From: Pseudomonadales bacterium | Lineage (GTDB): Bacteria; Pseudomonadota; Gammaproteobacteria; Pseudomonadales; Halieaceae | Reading direction: 5' to 3' | Assembly (NCBI GenBank): GCA_024234855.1 | Contig: JACKNN010000001.1 | Location: 930,001 to 994,000 of the forward strand | DNA length: 64,000 nucleotides | Part shown: in pieces, positions 18,266 to 26,520 of the stretch | Position numbering within the stretch: position 1 is the stretch's first letter | Layout of the letters: every line of letters begins with the position of its first letter | The notes under the pieces: generated by a model | What the model saw: only the letters and a program-made list of their open reading frames with translations | The model's database searches: none | What the model was told of the DNA's origin: nothing | Program-made: the position numbers and the translations under genes

Positions 18266-18302
18266 TACCCGTTTTGCGGGCGCATCTTGCGATGCGAGCT
18301 TC

Positions 18303-18328
18303 GGAGCCCCTCGGGGCTCCTTTTTTTT
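18303..18328 (+). terminator. rho-independent terminator of the porin-glnK-amtB operon
   Basis: GGAGCCCC-tc-GGGGCTCC is a perfect 8-bp GC stem, followed by eight T residues. It lies 38 bp after the amtB stop codon and separates amtB from the second PII gene. Confidence 0.92.
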
Positions 18329-18332
18329 GGTC

Positions 18333-18360
18333 TTGCCATTTTGCACCCGGCCACCATAAT
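18333..18360 (+). promoter_or_regulatory. sigma-70 promoter of the second PII gene
   Basis: TTGCCA (18333-18338) and CATAAT (18355-18360), each one mismatch from consensus, are separated by 16 bp. Transcription would begin about 26 nt before the start codon. The promoter begins five bases after the amtB terminator. Confidence 0.6.
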
Positions 18361-18392
18361 AGCGGTTGCGAAATTACTGGAGCTTTGCCGGG

Positions 18393-18731
18393 ATGAAACT
18401 CGTAACCGCTATTATCAAGCCTTTCAGGATGGACGATGTGCGCGCCGCATTGTCGGACATCGGGGTGCAGGGAATAACCGCTACAGAGGTCAAGGGCTTC
18501 GGGCGGCAGAAAGGCCATACCGAGCTCTATCGCGGCGCGGAATATGTGGTGGATTTCCTGCCGAAGGTTAAACTTGAGATCGCCGTTGCGGACGACCAGG
18601 TCGAGGCCACTATCGAGGCTGTCATCAAGGCTGCCAGCACCGGCAAAATCGGTGACGGCAAGATATTTGTAACCCCGCTGGAGCAGGTCATCCGCATTCG
18701 CACCGGGGAGACCGGTGAAGAAGCTATCTAG
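18393..18731 (+). CDS. nitrogen regulatory protein PII, second copy
   Basis: A 112-residue PII protein nearly identical to the GlnK encoded at 16649, with the same T-loop (RGAEYVVDFLPKVK, Tyr51) and nucleotide loops. It could be a GlnB or a second GlnK; the sequence does not decide. It has its own sigma-70-type promoter beyond a terminator, which suggests constitutive expression, unlike the sigma-54-driven copy. The ATG at 18393 follows a GGAG site; upstream TTG starts would add residues absent from the family. Confidence 0.94.
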   Translation: MKLVTAIIKPFRMDDVRAALSDIGVQGITATEVKGFGRQKGHTELYRGAEYVVDFLPKVKLEIAVADDQVEATIEAVIKAASTGKIGDGKIFVTPLEQVIRIRTGETGEEAI

Positions 18732-18768
18732 CTGCCCCTGTTTTTAGTTAACTCACGGAACCTGAATC

Positions 18769-18975
18769 ATGTTGAAAACCACCCTGACGGCCCTCAGTAC
18801 TGCCATCCTCTGCCTGTCCCTGTCCGCCTGTGGCGGCAGCACCACCAAGACGGTCGTGGAACAGAAGGAAACCCAGGGCCAGCAATTGCTCGACCTCAAG
18901 GAAGCCTATGACAAGGGTGTTATAACCGAGAGCGAGTACAAACGAACCAAGAACGAGATTCTCAAAGACAACTGA
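18769..18975 (+). CDS. small lipoprotein with SHOCT-like tail
   Basis: A 68-residue protein. A signal peptide with lipobox LSAC (Cys21) is followed by a C-terminal helix-turn-helix segment (LLDLKEAYDKGVITESEYK) typical of SHOCT domains, which are thought to mediate oligomerisation. It starts 37 bp after the second PII gene and probably shares its transcript. Its function is unknown. Confidence 0.75.
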   Translation: MLKTTLTALSTAILCLSLSACGGSTTKTVVEQKETQGQQLLDLKEAYDKGVITESEYKRTKNEILKDN

Positions 18976-19012
18976 TGTTTCCACGGCGGCGGCCCTGCGC
19001 CCGGCCGGGCCT

Positions 19013-19732
19013 TTAACCAGCGCCGCTTTCCAGGGCGATTATCTCGTCGATCGCCTGCGGTAACTGCCGCAGGTTGTTGATCTCCCTGCTCGCCTGCGGC
19101 CCGGCAGTCCATGCCTTTTCGCGGGAATTCATCCAGACGGTGTGCATGCCCACCGCGCGGGCGCCGGCGATGTCGTGTTCGGGGTCGTCGCCCACGTGCA
19201 CGACACTGTGCGCGGCAACCCCGGTGCGCTGCAGCGCCGCATGAAACATATCCGGGTGGGGTTTGCTGGCGCCGATGTCCTCGGCCAGGAAGGCGAAGTC
19301 AAAGTACTCCCCGGCATCGGTCCGGTAGACGTCGGCGTTGCCGTTGGTCAGTGCGCCCAGGGTAAAGCGGCTTGCCAGCGACTCCAGCACGGCCAGCGCC
19401 TCAGCATACAATTGCACTTGCTGACGCTGTTCAAGAAATGCCGCGAACGCCTGCTCCGCGCCGCTGCGGGCCTCCCGCTCCGCGTATCCGGCGGCAACTT
19501 GTAACTCGTACAGCATCTGGATACGCATCTGGCTGACATGGTGCAACAGCTGCGGGTGCCGCCGCCAAACCGATTTTTTGAGTTCCCACAGGCCCTCATG
19601 GTCATAGGCTTCCACCGCACCCGGACGATGCCTGCGCAGCCAGTCCTGTTGTGCCTGCTCGGCCCGCAACAGGGCCGGCTCCACGTCCCACAGGGTATTG
19701 TCCAGGTCGAATGTGATCACTTTGATATTCAT
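19013..19732 (-). CDS. HAD-family phosphatase (YigB-like)
   Basis: A 239-residue HAD hydrolase. Motif I is FDLDNTL (Asp9 nucleophile, Asp11), motif II lies in GALTNGN, and motif III/IV are in KPHPDMF and VGDDPEHDI. The C1-type helical cap occupies about 20-100. It sits directly downstream of xerC, as yigB does in E. coli, where YigB dephosphorylates the flavin precursor 5-amino-6-(5-phosphoribitylamino)uracil. That activity is plausible here from synteny and length. Confidence 0.85.
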   Translation of the reverse strand: MNIKVITFDLDNTLWDVEPALLRAEQAQQDWLRRHRPGAVEAYDHEGLWELKKSVWRRHPQLLHHVSQMRIQMLYELQVAAGYAEREARSGAEQAFAAFLEQRQQVQLYAEALAVLESLASRFTLGALTNGNADVYRTDAGEYFDFAFLAEDIGASKPHPDMFHAALQRTGVAAHSVVHVGDDPEHDIAGARAVGMHTVWMNSREKAWTAGPQASREINNLRQLPQAIDEIIALESGAG

Positions 19733-19776
19733 GTAAGCGTTGTCCCGGCCGGGTCTGGGCGAGCGCGCGACCCCGG

Positions 19777-20754
19777 TCAGCCCCTGTCGCGGCGTTTGGC
19801 TCGCGGATGGGCGGCATCATACACCTTGGCCAGGTGCTGGAAATCCAGGTGGGTGTAGATCTGGGTGGTGGAGATATTGGCGTGGCCCAGCAATTCCTGT
19901 ACCGCCCGCAGGTCGCCGCTGGATTCCAGCATGTGGCTGGCAAAGGAGTGGCGCAGCATGTGGGGGTGTACGTCCTGGTGCATACCCGCCTTGCGGCCCT
20001 GCAGCTTCAGCCGGGCCTGGATGCTGCGCACGCTGACGCGATGGCCCTGGTTACTGGTGAACAGCGCCGCCGCGCTGTCGTCGTCCGCGGCGACCCGGGG
20101 CCGCACTTCCAGCCAGCGCTGGATGGCCTCCAGCGCGACTGAGCCCACCGGGACGGTGCGGGTTTTATTGCCCTTGCCGGTCACCGTCAACAGGCGCGAG
20201 TGCCGGTCTATGTCGGTGGTGTCGATGGCGGCCAGCTCCGCCAGGCGCAGCCCGGAGGAATAAAACAGCTCGGCAATGGCACGATCGCGCCTGGCGATGA
20301 TGGAATCCTCCTGGAATGACAGGAACCTGCTGACCTGGTCGGCGTCGAGCGTCTTGGGCAGCTTGCGCGGTTTGCGCGGCGCCTGCACGCTGGCGGCGGG
20401 GTTGCGCGGCCGGCCCTCCTCCCTGCCCAGGTAGTTGAAAAATGAACGCGCCGCCGACAGGCTGCGCTGAATGCTGCTGCCCGCCAGCCCGCGCCGGTGC
20501 AATTGGCTGACCCATTGGCGGATGTCCGCCTCCACCAGTTCACCGGCACTGGATTTGCCGTGCTCAAGGCAGTGGTGCTGCAGGGTGTAAAGGTCGCGTT
20601 GATACCCCGACAGGGTGTGGTGCGATAGCTGTCGCACATCGCGCAGGTACACCAGGAAGCGGTCTATTGCCCTGGCCAGTTCGCTGGCCTGACTCTCCGC
20701 AGGCCCTGTCCCGTCAGCGAACGAGCCTGGTGTCGACCGCGGTATGCTGGTCAC
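19777..20754 (-). CDS. xerC: tyrosine recombinase XerC
   Basis: A 325-residue site-specific recombinase. The N-terminal SAM-like core-binding domain spans about 25-110. The catalytic set is visible: Arg in SSGLRLAEL, Lys in GKGNKTR, HxxR in HMLRHSFASH, His in LLGHANISTTQIYTH and the Tyr nucleophile in IYTH. XerC works with XerD at dif to resolve chromosome dimers. The start is uncertain: GTG at 20754 is used here, but a TTG at 20772 overlapping the DUF484 stop is also possible. Synteny with dapF and DUF484 marks it as the housekeeping XerC and not a phage integrase. Confidence 0.93.
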   Translation of the reverse strand: MTSIPRSTPGSFADGTGPAESQASELARAIDRFLVYLRDVRQLSHHTLSGYQRDLYTLQHHCLEHGKSSAGELVEADIRQWVSQLHRRGLAGSSIQRSLSAARSFFNYLGREEGRPRNPAASVQAPRKPRKLPKTLDADQVSRFLSFQEDSIIARRDRAIAELFYSSGLRLAELAAIDTTDIDRHSRLLTVTGKGNKTRTVPVGSVALEAIQRWLEVRPRVAADDDSAAALFTSNQGHRVSVRSIQARLKLQGRKAGMHQDVHPHMLRHSFASHMLESSGDLRAVQELLGHANISTTQIYTHLDFQHLAKVYDAAHPRAKRRDRG

Positions 20755-20768
20755 AACCCGGTCACGTC

Positions 20769-21527
20769 TCAATCACCCGTCCGCGCCAGCCTGGGGAGCA
20801 GACGCAGGATGACCTCGGCGATATGGGACAGGAAAAGTACACCCATGTCGCTGGTGTAGCGGCCGGCGTCGGCACTGCCAACGGCAATCAGGCCCAGTTG
20901 TGCGCCATCGGTCAGCGGCATGATCGCGGCTGAGCCGCCCTGCTGGAAATGGTGTCCTTTGCTGCCCTGCGCGAACAGGTAGTCGAATTCCTCCTTGCGC
21001 AGGGCGCCGCACATGGCCTTGCGACCGCTGAGCAGTGCGCCTATATGGGCGCGCGCATCTTCCAGGCTCGTCACCCGGTAGTCGCCGTCCGCGGGCTCGG
21101 TACCAAACAGGATCATGCTCGCGAACTCCACCTCAAAGCCGTTTTGCATGGACTCCGTGAAGGCGCGGTGGAGGCCGGTCACCGAATCCGCTTCCAGCAT
21201 CCTGACCACCAGCGCGCGGGTTTGCTCAAAGAGCTTGTCGTTTTCCCTGGCGTTGGTGGTGAGGGCTTTCAGGCGATGGCGGAGGTCGACGTTGCGCTCG
21301 CGCAGCACGCTGACCTGCTTTTCAACCAGTGAGACGGCGCTGCCGGAGGCGTGGGAGACATGCAGGTGATCCAGCAGGTCGGGGTTGCGCTGGAGAAAGT
21401 CGCCGTTGTTCATGAGGAACTCCCGCACGGCTTCGTCGTTGAGCCCGGGGCTGCCGGTGACGTCCACGCGCTGGTTTTTGCTGCCCGCGACGGCGGCGGC
21501 TCCGGCTTTATCTTTGCTGGCTGACAT
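20769..21527 (-). CDS. DUF484 family protein
   Basis: A 252-residue cytoplasmic protein of the DUF484 family (YigA in E. coli is a short relative). After a low-complexity first 25 residues comes the conserved VREFLMNNGDFLQRNPDLLDHL segment, then a coiled coil with VSLVEKQVSVLRERN, and a GAF-like domain (about 95-245). It lies between dapF and xerC in the standard order. No biochemical role is established for the family. Confidence 0.88.
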   Translation of the reverse strand: MSASKDKAGAAAVAGSKNQRVDVTGSPGLNDEAVREFLMNNGDFLQRNPDLLDHLHVSHASGSAVSLVEKQVSVLRERNVDLRHRLKALTTNARENDKLFEQTRALVVRMLEADSVTGLHRAFTESMQNGFEVEFASMILFGTEPADGDYRVTSLEDARAHIGALLSGRKAMCGALRKEEFDYLFAQGSKGHHFQQGGSAAIMPLTDGAQLGLIAVGSADAGRYTSDMGVLFLSHIAEVILRLLPRLARTGD

Positions 21528-21565
21528 TGTGTCCCCTGGTCTGGTGTGCCGCGGCGGGCGTGGCG

Positions 21566-22396
21566 TCAGATTTTTATGCTGCCTTCGAACACCACCGCAG
21601 TGGGTCCGGTCATGATCACGGGCTGGCCGCTGCCGGCCCAGGATATCGAAAGCTTACCCCCCGGCAGCTCGACTGTCACTAAGTCGCGCAGCCAGCCGCG
21701 GCTTATGCCGTATACAACGGCGGCACAGGCGCCGGTGCCGCAGGCCAGGGTCTCCCCGACGCCGCGCTCGAACACGCGCAGTTTTATCGCCCGCTCGGAA
21801 ACCACCTCCATAAAGCCGGCGTTGACCCGCCGCGGGAAGTCCGGGTGGGCCTCAATCAGTGGCCCCAGCCGCTCCACCGCGGCATCCGCCGCGCTGTCGA
21901 CACGGAGCACGGCGTGGGGATTGCCCATCGACAGGGCGCCGATTTCCAGCGTCTGGTCGTCCACCAGCAGCGGGTAACTGGCGGCAACGGCTGCGGCCTT
22001 GAATGGAATGGCGTCCGGTTGGAACTGCGGTATCCCCATGTCGACCTCGACATCCTGCCGATTGCGCATGCGCAACTCGATAATGCCACCGGCAGTTTCG
22101 ACCGTGATCACGTTTTTACCGGTCAGTTTTTTTTCCCGCACGAAGCGGGCGAAACAGCGCGCGCCGTTACCGCACTGCTCCACCTCGTTGCCGTCGGCAT
22201 TGTAGATGCGGTAACTGAAATCCACGTGGGGACTGCGCGGCGCCTCCACCACGAGCACCTGGTCGCAGCCCACGCCAAAGTGGCGGTCGGCGAGCAGGCG
22301 CACGTCCCGCTGGCGCAGCTGGTAACGTTGGCTGATCAGGTCGATGACCACAAAGTCATTGCCAGCGCCATGCATCTTGGTGAATTTCAGCAGCAT
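21566..22396 (-). CDS. dapF: diaminopimelate epimerase
   Basis: A 276-residue enzyme interconverting LL- and meso-diaminopimelate for lysine and peptidoglycan. The two catalytic cysteines are visible in EQCGNGARC (Cys75) and ACGTGACA (about residue 219). The N-terminus MLLKFTKMHGAGNDFVV is the family standard. The upstream neighbours lysA and lptM and the downstream DUF484 and xerC form the conserved locus. Confidence 0.97.
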   Translation of the reverse strand: MLLKFTKMHGAGNDFVVIDLISQRYQLRQRDVRLLADRHFGVGCDQVLVVEAPRSPHVDFSYRIYNADGNEVEQCGNGARCFARFVREKKLTGKNVITVETAGGIIELRMRNRQDVEVDMGIPQFQPDAIPFKAAAVAASYPLLVDDQTLEIGALSMGNPHAVLRVDSAADAAVERLGPLIEAHPDFPRRVNAGFMEVVSERAIKLRVFERGVGETLACGTGACAAVVYGISRGWLRDLVTVELPGGKLSISWAGSGQPVIMTGPTAVVFEGSIKI

Positions 22397-22428
22397 CGTT
22401 GCGGCTTACCTTGTCCTGTGCCGGCCAG

Positions 22429-23676
22429 TCAGGGCAGGCATCTTTCGGTGCGCATGATATCAGCAATTGTCTCGCGTTCACGCACGAGGTGAACGCGGTT
22501 GCCGTCGACCATGAGCTCAGGGGCGCGGCCGCGGCTGTTGTAGTTCGAGGCCATGCTGAAACCGTAGGCTCCGGCACCAAAAACTGCCAGCAGGTCGCCC
22601 TGGGCAATGGCCAGATCGCGGTCCTTGCCTAGAAAATCCCCGGTTTCGCAGACGGGACCCACCACGTCCCAACGGGCTTTTTCCGCACCGCTGTGCATGT
22701 TCACCGGCTGGATGTCCAGCCAGGCCTGGTACAGGGCGGGCCGGATCATGTCGTTCATGGCCGCATCAACCAATGCGAAGTTGTGCTCCGGGGTCGGCTT
22801 CAGGTATTCGACGCGGGTCACCAGCAGGCCGGCATTGGCGGCGATGGAGCGGCCGGGCTCAAACATCAGTTTCAGCTTGCGGTCGCCCAGCTCGAGCCGG
22901 ATCGCGGCGATATAATCGCCGATCGACGGTGGGGTCTCATCCCGATAGCGCACACCCAGGCCGCCCCCGAGGTCCAGGTGGCGTATTGTGATGCCCTGCG
23001 CCGCCAGGGTATCCACCAGTGCCAGCAGGCGGTGCAGGGCGTCCAGGAAAGGGCTGAGCTGGGTCAGTTGTGAGCCGATATGGCAATCCAGGCCCACCAC
23101 CTCGATGTGGCTGAGTTCGGTCGCCCGCCGGTAGACCCGCAGGGCTTCGTCGGCGGTGACGCCGAACTTGTTCTCGCGCAGACCGGTGGAGATATAGGGA
23201 TGGGTTTTTGCGTCGACGTCGGGATTGACCCGCACCGATACCGGTGCCACGACACCCATCTCTGCGGCCACCCGGTTCAGCACCTCCAGTTCGGCCGCCG
23301 ATTCCAGGTTGAAGCAATGGATTCCCAGCTCCAGCGCCCGGGCCATCTCCTGCGGTTTCTTGCCCACACCTGAAAATACGATCCTGGCCGGTTCGCCGTC
23401 CGCGGCAATCACGCGTTCGAGCTCGCCGGCGGAGACGATATCGAACCCGGCCCCCAGCCTCGCCAGCACATTGAGTACCGCCAGGTTGGAATTGGCCTTG
23501 ACCGCGTAGCAGACGAGGTGATCGCAGCCGGCCAGGGCCCGTCGGTATTCTCCGAAGGCGGTTTCCAGGGCGGCGCGGGAGTAGATATAGCAGGGGGTCC
23601 CGTGCTCGGCGGCAATGTCGCTTACCGCCACGTTTTCGGCGTACAGCTTGCCTTCCCGGTAGGGAAAATGTTCCAT
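22429..23676 (-). CDS. lysA: diaminopimelate decarboxylase
   Basis: A 415-residue fold-type III PLP enzyme that makes lysine from meso-diaminopimelate. Lys60 in YAVKAN is the Schiff-base residue; the barrel carries HIGSQ and the GGGLG phosphate loop, and GPVCETGD supplies the Cys of the dimer-interface active site. It lies between lptM (14 bp upstream) and dapF (32 bp downstream), so the three genes are probably cotranscribed. Confidence 0.97.
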   Translation of the reverse strand: MEHFPYREGKLYAENVAVSDIAAEHGTPCYIYSRAALETAFGEYRRALAGCDHLVCYAVKANSNLAVLNVLARLGAGFDIVSAGELERVIAADGEPARIVFSGVGKKPQEMARALELGIHCFNLESAAELEVLNRVAAEMGVVAPVSVRVNPDVDAKTHPYISTGLRENKFGVTADEALRVYRRATELSHIEVVGLDCHIGSQLTQLSPFLDALHRLLALVDTLAAQGITIRHLDLGGGLGVRYRDETPPSIGDYIAAIRLELGDRKLKLMFEPGRSIAANAGLLVTRVEYLKPTPEHNFALVDAAMNDMIRPALYQAWLDIQPVNMHSGAEKARWDVVGPVCETGDFLGKDRDLAIAQGDLLAVFGAGAYGFSMASNYNSRGRAPELMVDGNRVHLVRERETIADIMRTERCLP

Positions 23677-23690
23677 GGGGCGCTCGCTTC

Positions 23691-23885
23691 TCAGGGTGTG
23701 GTGGAAGGTGTGGTAGCGGGTGTAGTGGAAGGCGCGGCAGCAGGTGTGACAAGGGGCGCCGTGGCGGCAGCTGTCGCCTTGGCCGGCGGCGGGCTCGCCT
23801 CGGGTTCATACAACGGCCCCATCTGGCCGCAGCCAGCCAGCAGCAGTGCAGTGGTGAATGCAAATGCGGCAACTGAAAAATGCAT
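23691..23885 (-). CDS. lptM: LPS translocon maturation chaperone LptM (YifL-like lipoprotein)
   Basis: A 64-residue lipoprotein. The short signal peptide ends in lipobox LLAGC (Cys about 19), followed by the diagnostic GQMGPLYEPE, which matches the CGLKGPLY motif of LptM. The tail is Pro/Ala/Thr-rich with TP repeats. In E. coli LptM binds the LptD/LptE translocon and helps LptD fold and form its disulfides. Its position upstream of lysA-dapF matches that family. Confidence 0.82.
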   Translation of the reverse strand: MHFSVAAFAFTTALLLAGCGQMGPLYEPEASPPPAKATAAATAPLVTPAAAPSTTPATTPSTTP

Positions 23886-23993
23886 GGGCCCTGCTCCGGT
23901 CGGCAAAGCCGGTGATTATAGCCTTCGCTAGTAAGCGGCGCGAGCAGCCCGTATGATTGAATTTTTACGTTTGCCGCGTACGGGAGTGAGTGC

Positions 23994-24980
23994 TTGAGCA
24001 AGTTCTGCCGGATGGCGCCTGTCATCGTCTGCCTGGTTGGCGCGGCGCTGCCGGCGACGGCTGATGAGCCGCTGTATGTCAAGAACCTCAGCCCGGTGAC
24101 CGGTTTGCTGGGCCTGCCGCCGCAGCGCTCTGCCGACAGTGAGAAAAAGGGCGAGCTGGCCGCTGCCCTGCACAGCAGCGTGTCCAATATCTATGTACTG
24201 GACGCCAACAGCCATGAATACCTGAACCTCGATGGCGAAACCCTGCGTTTTGCGCTGGATTTGCGCTACGGCCTGGCGCCCGACCTGGATGTACAACTCG
24301 AAGTGCCGTGGCTTGAGCAGAGCGGTGGGCACCTGGACCGGTCGATCGACGAGTGGCATGACCTTTGGGGTATGTCGGATGGCGGGCGCTCGCAGGCCCC
24401 CAGGAACCTGCTGGATTACCAGTACGCGTCCACCTCGGCCCCGGGATTCCTGCTGATGGACAACAGCTCCGGTATCGGCGATATCACGCTGGCGCTGAAT
24501 TACGCCTTTTTCAGGGATGCCGATGCGGTGGCCAGTATTGCGCTGGGTTACAAATTCGGCGTCGGCGACCAGGACAAATTTCTCGGCAGTGGCGGCGATG
24601 ATGCGTACGCGGCACTGCGCTTTTCCGGCGCGCACCTGTCGAGTCTGCCGCTGCGCTGGCACGGCCAGCTGGGCTACCTGCGAGCCGGCGACAGCGACCT
24701 GCTCGAAGGTATGCAGGAGCGGGATCTGTGGTTTGCCGGCCTGGGCCTGGACTGGCTGCTCACCGAGCACTGGTCGCTGCTGGCGCAGCTCGATGGCAAT
24801 GCCGCTCCCACCAACAGTGATATCACCGCCCTGGGGGACAGCGCGGGCACCCTGACCGGCGGGGTGCGCTGGCGCTTCGCGGCGAGGTGGTCGGCAGACG
24901 CCAGTGTGGTGGAGGATATCCTGGTGGAGACCGCCGCGGACGTGACCTTCCAACTCAGCGTCCGCTACCACCCGGACTGA
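23994..24980 (+). CDS. DUF3187-type exported barrel-like protein
   Basis: A 328-residue protein. Read from the TTG at 23994, it has a good signal peptide (Lys3, Arg6, hydrophobic core, cleavage near ATA-DEP). The ATG at 24012 would remove both positive charges, so TTG with its GGGAGTGAG site is preferred. The mature part has amphipathic beta strands and the segment NLSPVTGLLGLPPQRSA, resembling DUF3187 proteins. The function is unknown; outer-membrane location is inferred. It diverges from lptM and converges with argH with a 7-bp gap. Confidence 0.7.
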   Translation: MSKFCRMAPVIVCLVGAALPATADEPLYVKNLSPVTGLLGLPPQRSADSEKKGELAAALHSSVSNIYVLDANSHEYLNLDGETLRFALDLRYGLAPDLDVQLEVPWLEQSGGHLDRSIDEWHDLWGMSDGGRSQAPRNLLDYQYASTSAPGFLLMDNSSGIGDITLALNYAFFRDADAVASIALGYKFGVGDQDKFLGSGGDDAYAALRFSGAHLSSLPLRWHGQLGYLRAGDSDLLEGMQERDLWFAGLGLDWLLTEHWSLLAQLDGNAAPTNSDITALGDSAGTLTGGVRWRFAARWSADASVVEDILVETAADVTFQLSVRYHPD

Positions 24981-24987
24981 ATTCGCC

Positions 24988-26385
24988 TCAGCGCCGCCGC
25001 AGCCGCTCGCGCGCCCGCTCGGCGGCGGCGGCCACCTGCCGGGGCGCGGTGCCACCCAGGTGATCGCGGGCAGCTACCGACCCTTCCAGGGTCAGCACCT
25101 CGAATACATCCGCGTTGATGCCCGGGTGGAAACCCTGCAGCGTCGCCAATGTCATCTCGGCCAGGTCCTGGCCACTGCTCACTCCGTGGGCGACGGCTTT
25201 GCCCACCACCTCGTGGGCGTCCCGGAAGGGCAGCCCCTGGCGCACCAGGTAGTCCGCCAGGTCGGTGGCGGTGGAAAATCCCCGTCGCGCCGCCTCGCGC
25301 ATCTGCTCGATCCTCGGCTTGATGGCCGGGACCATATCGGCGAAGGCCCGCAGGCAATCGAGCACCGTGTCCACGGTGTCGAACAGCGGTTCCTTATCCT
25401 CCTGGTTGTCCTTGTTATACGCCAGCGGCTGGCTTTTCATCAGGGTCAGCAGGGCGACCAGGTGGCCGTTTACCCGGCCCACCTTGCCGCGCACGAGTTC
25501 GGGCACGTCCGGGTTTTTCTTCTGCGGCATGATCGACGAGCCGGTACAGAAGCGGTCGGGCAGCTCGATGAAGTTGAACTGCGCCGAGGTCCACAGTACC
25601 AGTTCCTCCGACATGCGGGACATATGCGTCATCAGCAGGGCGGCGAAGGCGCAGAATTCGATGGCGAAATCCCGGTCGGACACTGAATCCAGCGAGTTCT
25701 CGGTGGGTCGGTCGAAGCCGAGCGTCGCCGCGGTGCGCGCCCGGTCGATAGGATAGGTGGTGCCCGCCAGTGCGGCAGCCCCCAGCGGCGACTGGTTGAG
25801 GCGAGCGCGGCAATCCTGCAGGCGGCCGTGGTCGCGCTCCAGCATCTCGTTCCAGGCCAGCAGGTGATGGCCAAAGGTTACGGGTTGCGCGGTTTGCAGG
25901 TGGGTGAAGCCGGGCATGATGGCGTCGCTGTGGCGGCCGGCCAGGTCGATGGTGCCCTGTTGCAGTCGCGTCAGCTCGGCGGCAATGGCATCGATCGCGG
26001 CGCGCAGGTACAGGCGGATATCGGTGGCCACCTGGTCGTTGCGCGAGCGCCCGGTATGCAGCTTCTTGCCGGTGCTACCGATCAGTTGCGTCAGCCTGGA
26101 CTCGATGTTCATGTGAACATCTTCCAGCTCCACCGACCAGGTGAAGCTGCCGCTGGTTATTTCTTCCTGCACCTGGGCCAGGCCGCGTTGGATATCTGCC
26201 AGCTCTTCCTGGGTAAGCACGCCCGCCGCGCACAGCATTTCGGCGTGGGCGAGAGAGCCGGCGATGTCCTCGGCGGCCATGCGGCGGTCGAAATTGACCG
26301 ACGCGGTAAAGCGCTGCACAAAACTGTCGGTGGCCTCGCTGAAACGCCCGCCCCACAATTTGCTGGTATCCTGCTTGTTACTCAT
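24988..26385 (-). CDS. argH: argininosuccinate lyase
   Basis: A 465-residue fumarase/aspartase-superfamily enzyme that splits argininosuccinate to arginine and fumarate. The superfamily signature GSSIMPQKKNPDVPEL is intact and TGRSRNDQVATD provides substrate-binding residues. MSNKQDTSKLWGGRF matches usual N-termini, so the start is 26385 and not the longer reading at 26424. It diverges from algZ, as in Pseudomonas. Confidence 0.97.
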   Translation of the reverse strand: MSNKQDTSKLWGGRFSEATDSFVQRFTASVNFDRRMAAEDIAGSLAHAEMLCAAGVLTQEELADIQRGLAQVQEEITSGSFTWSVELEDVHMNIESRLTQLIGSTGKKLHTGRSRNDQVATDIRLYLRAAIDAIAAELTRLQQGTIDLAGRHSDAIMPGFTHLQTAQPVTFGHHLLAWNEMLERDHGRLQDCRARLNQSPLGAAALAGTTYPIDRARTAATLGFDRPTENSLDSVSDRDFAIEFCAFAALLMTHMSRMSEELVLWTSAQFNFIELPDRFCTGSSIMPQKKNPDVPELVRGKVGRVNGHLVALLTLMKSQPLAYNKDNQEDKEPLFDTVDTVLDCLRAFADMVPAIKPRIEQMREAARRGFSTATDLADYLVRQGLPFRDAHEVVGKAVAHGVSSGQDLAEMTLATLQGFHPGINADVFEVLTLEGSVAARDHLGGTAPRQVAAAAERARERLRRR

Positions 26386-26520
26386 TCCGTCTGGTTTCCT
26401 GCTGTTGACAAGGGGCGCCGGCACGGCCTGCGACGACGCCTGTTGCTGCGGTGATTTTTGGGCTTGTTCACGCCAGGTAAGGGTGCAAGTATACCAGCTA
26501 TCGCGGGGGGAGAACGGTTT

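Noticed and set aside
18329..18392. Sigma-54 promoter before the second PII gene
   Set aside because: A TTGG...TTGCA pair exists, but GG and GC are 12 bp apart instead of 10; the sigma-70 pair with 16-bp spacing fits better.
19777..20754. Tyrosine recombinase as sign of an integrated element
   Set aside because: Position in the dapF-DUF484-xerC-HAD chain and full XerC motifs mark it as housekeeping; no direct repeats, tRNA or phage genes flank it.
23928..25055. 375-codon open frame on the minus strand opposite the DUF3187-type gene
   Set aside because: It overlaps a gene with a clear signal peptide and strand pattern; high GC leaves open antisense frames throughout this window.
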